Shown here piece by piece: positions 62,945 through 64,000 of a stretch of DNA of 64,000 bases. Made by a program: the position numbers and the translations under genes. The stretch is from NCBI GenBank assembly GCA_021734025.1, contig JAIPJS010000002.1, positions 186,001-250,000 of the forward strand, read 5' to 3'. The stretch comes from Candidatus Neomarinimicrobiota bacterium (GTDB taxonomy: Bacteria; Fidelibacterota; JAANXI01). Below the pieces are notes generated by a model. That model was not told the origin of the DNA and ran no database searches. It saw only the letters and a program-made list of their open reading frames with translations. Position 1 is the first letter of the stretch, and every line of letters begins with the position of its first letter.

Positions 62945-64000
62945 ATGGATAAATATTTCAGACTTAAAGAGAATAATACGAACGTCCGGACGGAGGTAAT
63001 CGCAGGGATTACCACCTTTCTGGCGACGATGTACATCATCGTGGTGAATCCTAGCATTATCAGCGACACCGGGATGCCGTTTAACGGTGTGCTGACCGCG
63101 ACGGTGCTGGTGAGCGCCTTTGCCAGTATCATGATGGGGATTTACGCGAAGAATCCCATTGTCATCGCTCCGGGTATGGGACTCAATGCGTACTTCACCT
63201 ATTCGGTAGTCATTGGGATGGACGTCCCGTGGGAAACGGCTTTGGGCGCCGTCTTCTGGTCGGGTATCATCTTTCTCCTGCTGTCTATTTTCAACGTGCG
63301 GACGTATATCGTCAAAGCCATTCCGAAGCAGATTCGCTACGGCGTGGCAGCCGGTATTGGACTGTTCATTACCCTCATCGGATTTATCAACGCCGGATTC
63401 GTTACCGCCAATGAATCTACGGTGGTCGGTATGGGACCGCTGAACGCCATTACTATCACCTTCATCATCGGACTCCTGGTTACGGCAGTGCTCATCGTCC
63501 GAAGGGTAAAAGCGGCGATCATTCTTGGTATTACCATTACAACACTAATTGCTATTCCCATTGGAAGAATATATGGGGATGCCTCGGCTGTGAATTACGG
63601 TGTGCCGACGCTAGTGACCTGGAAGGGTCTGTTTGCCATGCCGGACTTCAGCCTCTTTTTCGCCATGGATTTCATTGAATCGCTGAAATTGGCGCTCTGG
63701 CCGGTAGTCTTTGCTTTCCTCTTCACCGATATGTTTGACAGTCTCTCGACATTCATCGGCGTGGCGGAAGCGGCGAAATTACTGGACGAAAACGGCGAAC
63801 CCCGAAACGTGAAGGAATCCCTGGTCACCGACGGTTTCGCCACCACCATTTCCGGTCTCTTCGGAACCAGTTCAGGCACCGCCTACATCGAATCTGCAAC
63901 CGGAATCGAAGAAGGCGGCCGCAGTGGATTGACTGCCGTAGTTGCCGGATTGCTTTTTCTGCCGTTTATGTTCTTCTCACCGCTACTCTCCATCGTTCCG
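62945..64000 (+). CDS. AzgA-type purine permease, cut by window end
   Basis: NCS2 AzgA subfamily, 352 codons visible. EVIAGITTFLATMYIIVVNP at the start and GMGLNAYFTY, FTDMFDSLSTFIGVAE, and SGTSS-like SGLFGTSSGTAYIESATG are characteristic. Imports adenine, guanine or hypoxanthine. About 80-100 residues are missing at the right edge. Preceded by 190 nt with no riboswitch that I could find. Confidence 0.95.
   Translation, partial: MDKYFRLKENNTNVRTEVIAGITTFLATMYIIVVNPSIISDTGMPFNGVLTATVLVSAFASIMMGIYAKNPIVIAPGMGLNAYFTYSVVIGMDVPWETALGAVFWSGIIFLLLSIFNVRTYIVKAIPKQIRYGVAAGIGLFITLIGFINAGFVTANESTVVGMGPLNAITITFIIGLLVTAVLIVRRVKAAIILGITITTLIAIPIGRIYGDASAVNYGVPTLVTWKGLFAMPDFSLFFAMDFIESLKLALWPVVFAFLFTDMFDSLSTFIGVAEAAKLLDENGEPRNVKESLVTDGFATTISGLFGTSSGTAYIESATGIEEGGRSGLTAVVAGLLFLPFMFFSPLLSIVP

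Noticed and set aside
1-64000. tRNA, rRNA, transposase or integrase genes
   Set aside because: No cloverleaf, rRNA-like or recombinase motifs were found in the gaps or frames; small RNAs could have been missed by eye.

Overview
The window looks like one chromosomal segment of a Gram-negative bacterium of the Fibrobacterota-Chlorobiota-Bacteroidota (FCB) group. Support comes from outer-membrane proteins (a carboxypeptidase-regulatory-domain/TonB-type barrel, a patatin-barrel protein, a lipocalin, a Tsx/DUF5020-like channel), lipoproteins, the ribosomal/translation order rplM-rpsI-rpsB-tsf-pyrH-frr, and intergenic spaces full of short dispersed palindromes and 7-8-nt tandem words. I cannot place it below that level. 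NrfD/ferredoxin modules and MinD-type ATPases with ferredoxin inserts suggest anaerobic or microaerophilic life, while MsrA and an OGG1-type glycosylase show it handles oxidative damage. I saw no tRNA, rRNA, CRISPR, transposase, integrase or phage gene.

Layout. 1-2030 (minus): hisG and hisD with a complete histidine attenuator (leader peptide with five His codons, antiterminator, terminator, promoter). 2059-5950: a four-gene redox module with two H-protein-like proteins, an NrfD membrane protein and a four-cluster ferredoxin, preceded by an array of palindromic operator-like sites. 6281-9685: EamA transporter, NlpC/P60 lipoprotein and an unknown anchored protein. 10173-20277: an iron island: def, feoB, feoA, two MinD/ferredoxin ATPases, an NAD(P)H-disulfide-type flavoenzyme, two NifX-like proteins, a DUF5320 protein and a Fur repressor; then, on the plus strand, an acyl-ACP thioesterase-like gene and a DUF89/IscU-like pair. 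Four Fur-box-like sites mark the promoters from 17349 to 18850. 20278-24070: small genes separated by repeats. 24214-29908: lipoprotein, response regulator, sensor kinase and an outer-membrane barrel; a shared 14-nt operator-like word precedes the regulator and the barrel. 30075-38301: GH2 enzyme, DUF4186, patatin-barrel, MsrA, hydrolase, KhpA and OGG.

38371-45294 (minus): a pyrR-pyrB-pyrC operon with a PyrR-type attenuator, followed by rplM-rpsI-rpsB-tsf-pyrH-frr. 45301-51650: miaA, mutL, a formiminotransferase with a C2H2 zinc-finger-like insert, DUF2283 and a Nudix hydrolase, separated by mosaics of 7-8-nt tandem words; one of these repeats supplies the C-terminal tails of two proteins in different reading frames. 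51699-57785: a sulfur locus: a large cystathionine-gamma-synthase-like enzyme, a carrier/E1/rhodanese fusion, a JAMM peptidase, a CysM-like cysteine synthase and an SseA-type sulfurtransferase. It resembles the CysO-CysM-Mec route of mycobacteria. 58249-64000: an OPT transporter and a nucleobase uptake set (UraA-like permease, outer-membrane channel, AzgA-like permease cut by the window end).

The strongest candidates for undescribed biology are the Fur-marked iron-sulfur island, the H-protein/NrfD module with its operator array, and the sulfur-carrier polyprotein next to a JAMM peptidase. All functional statements rest on reading motifs by eye; no search or folding program was run.
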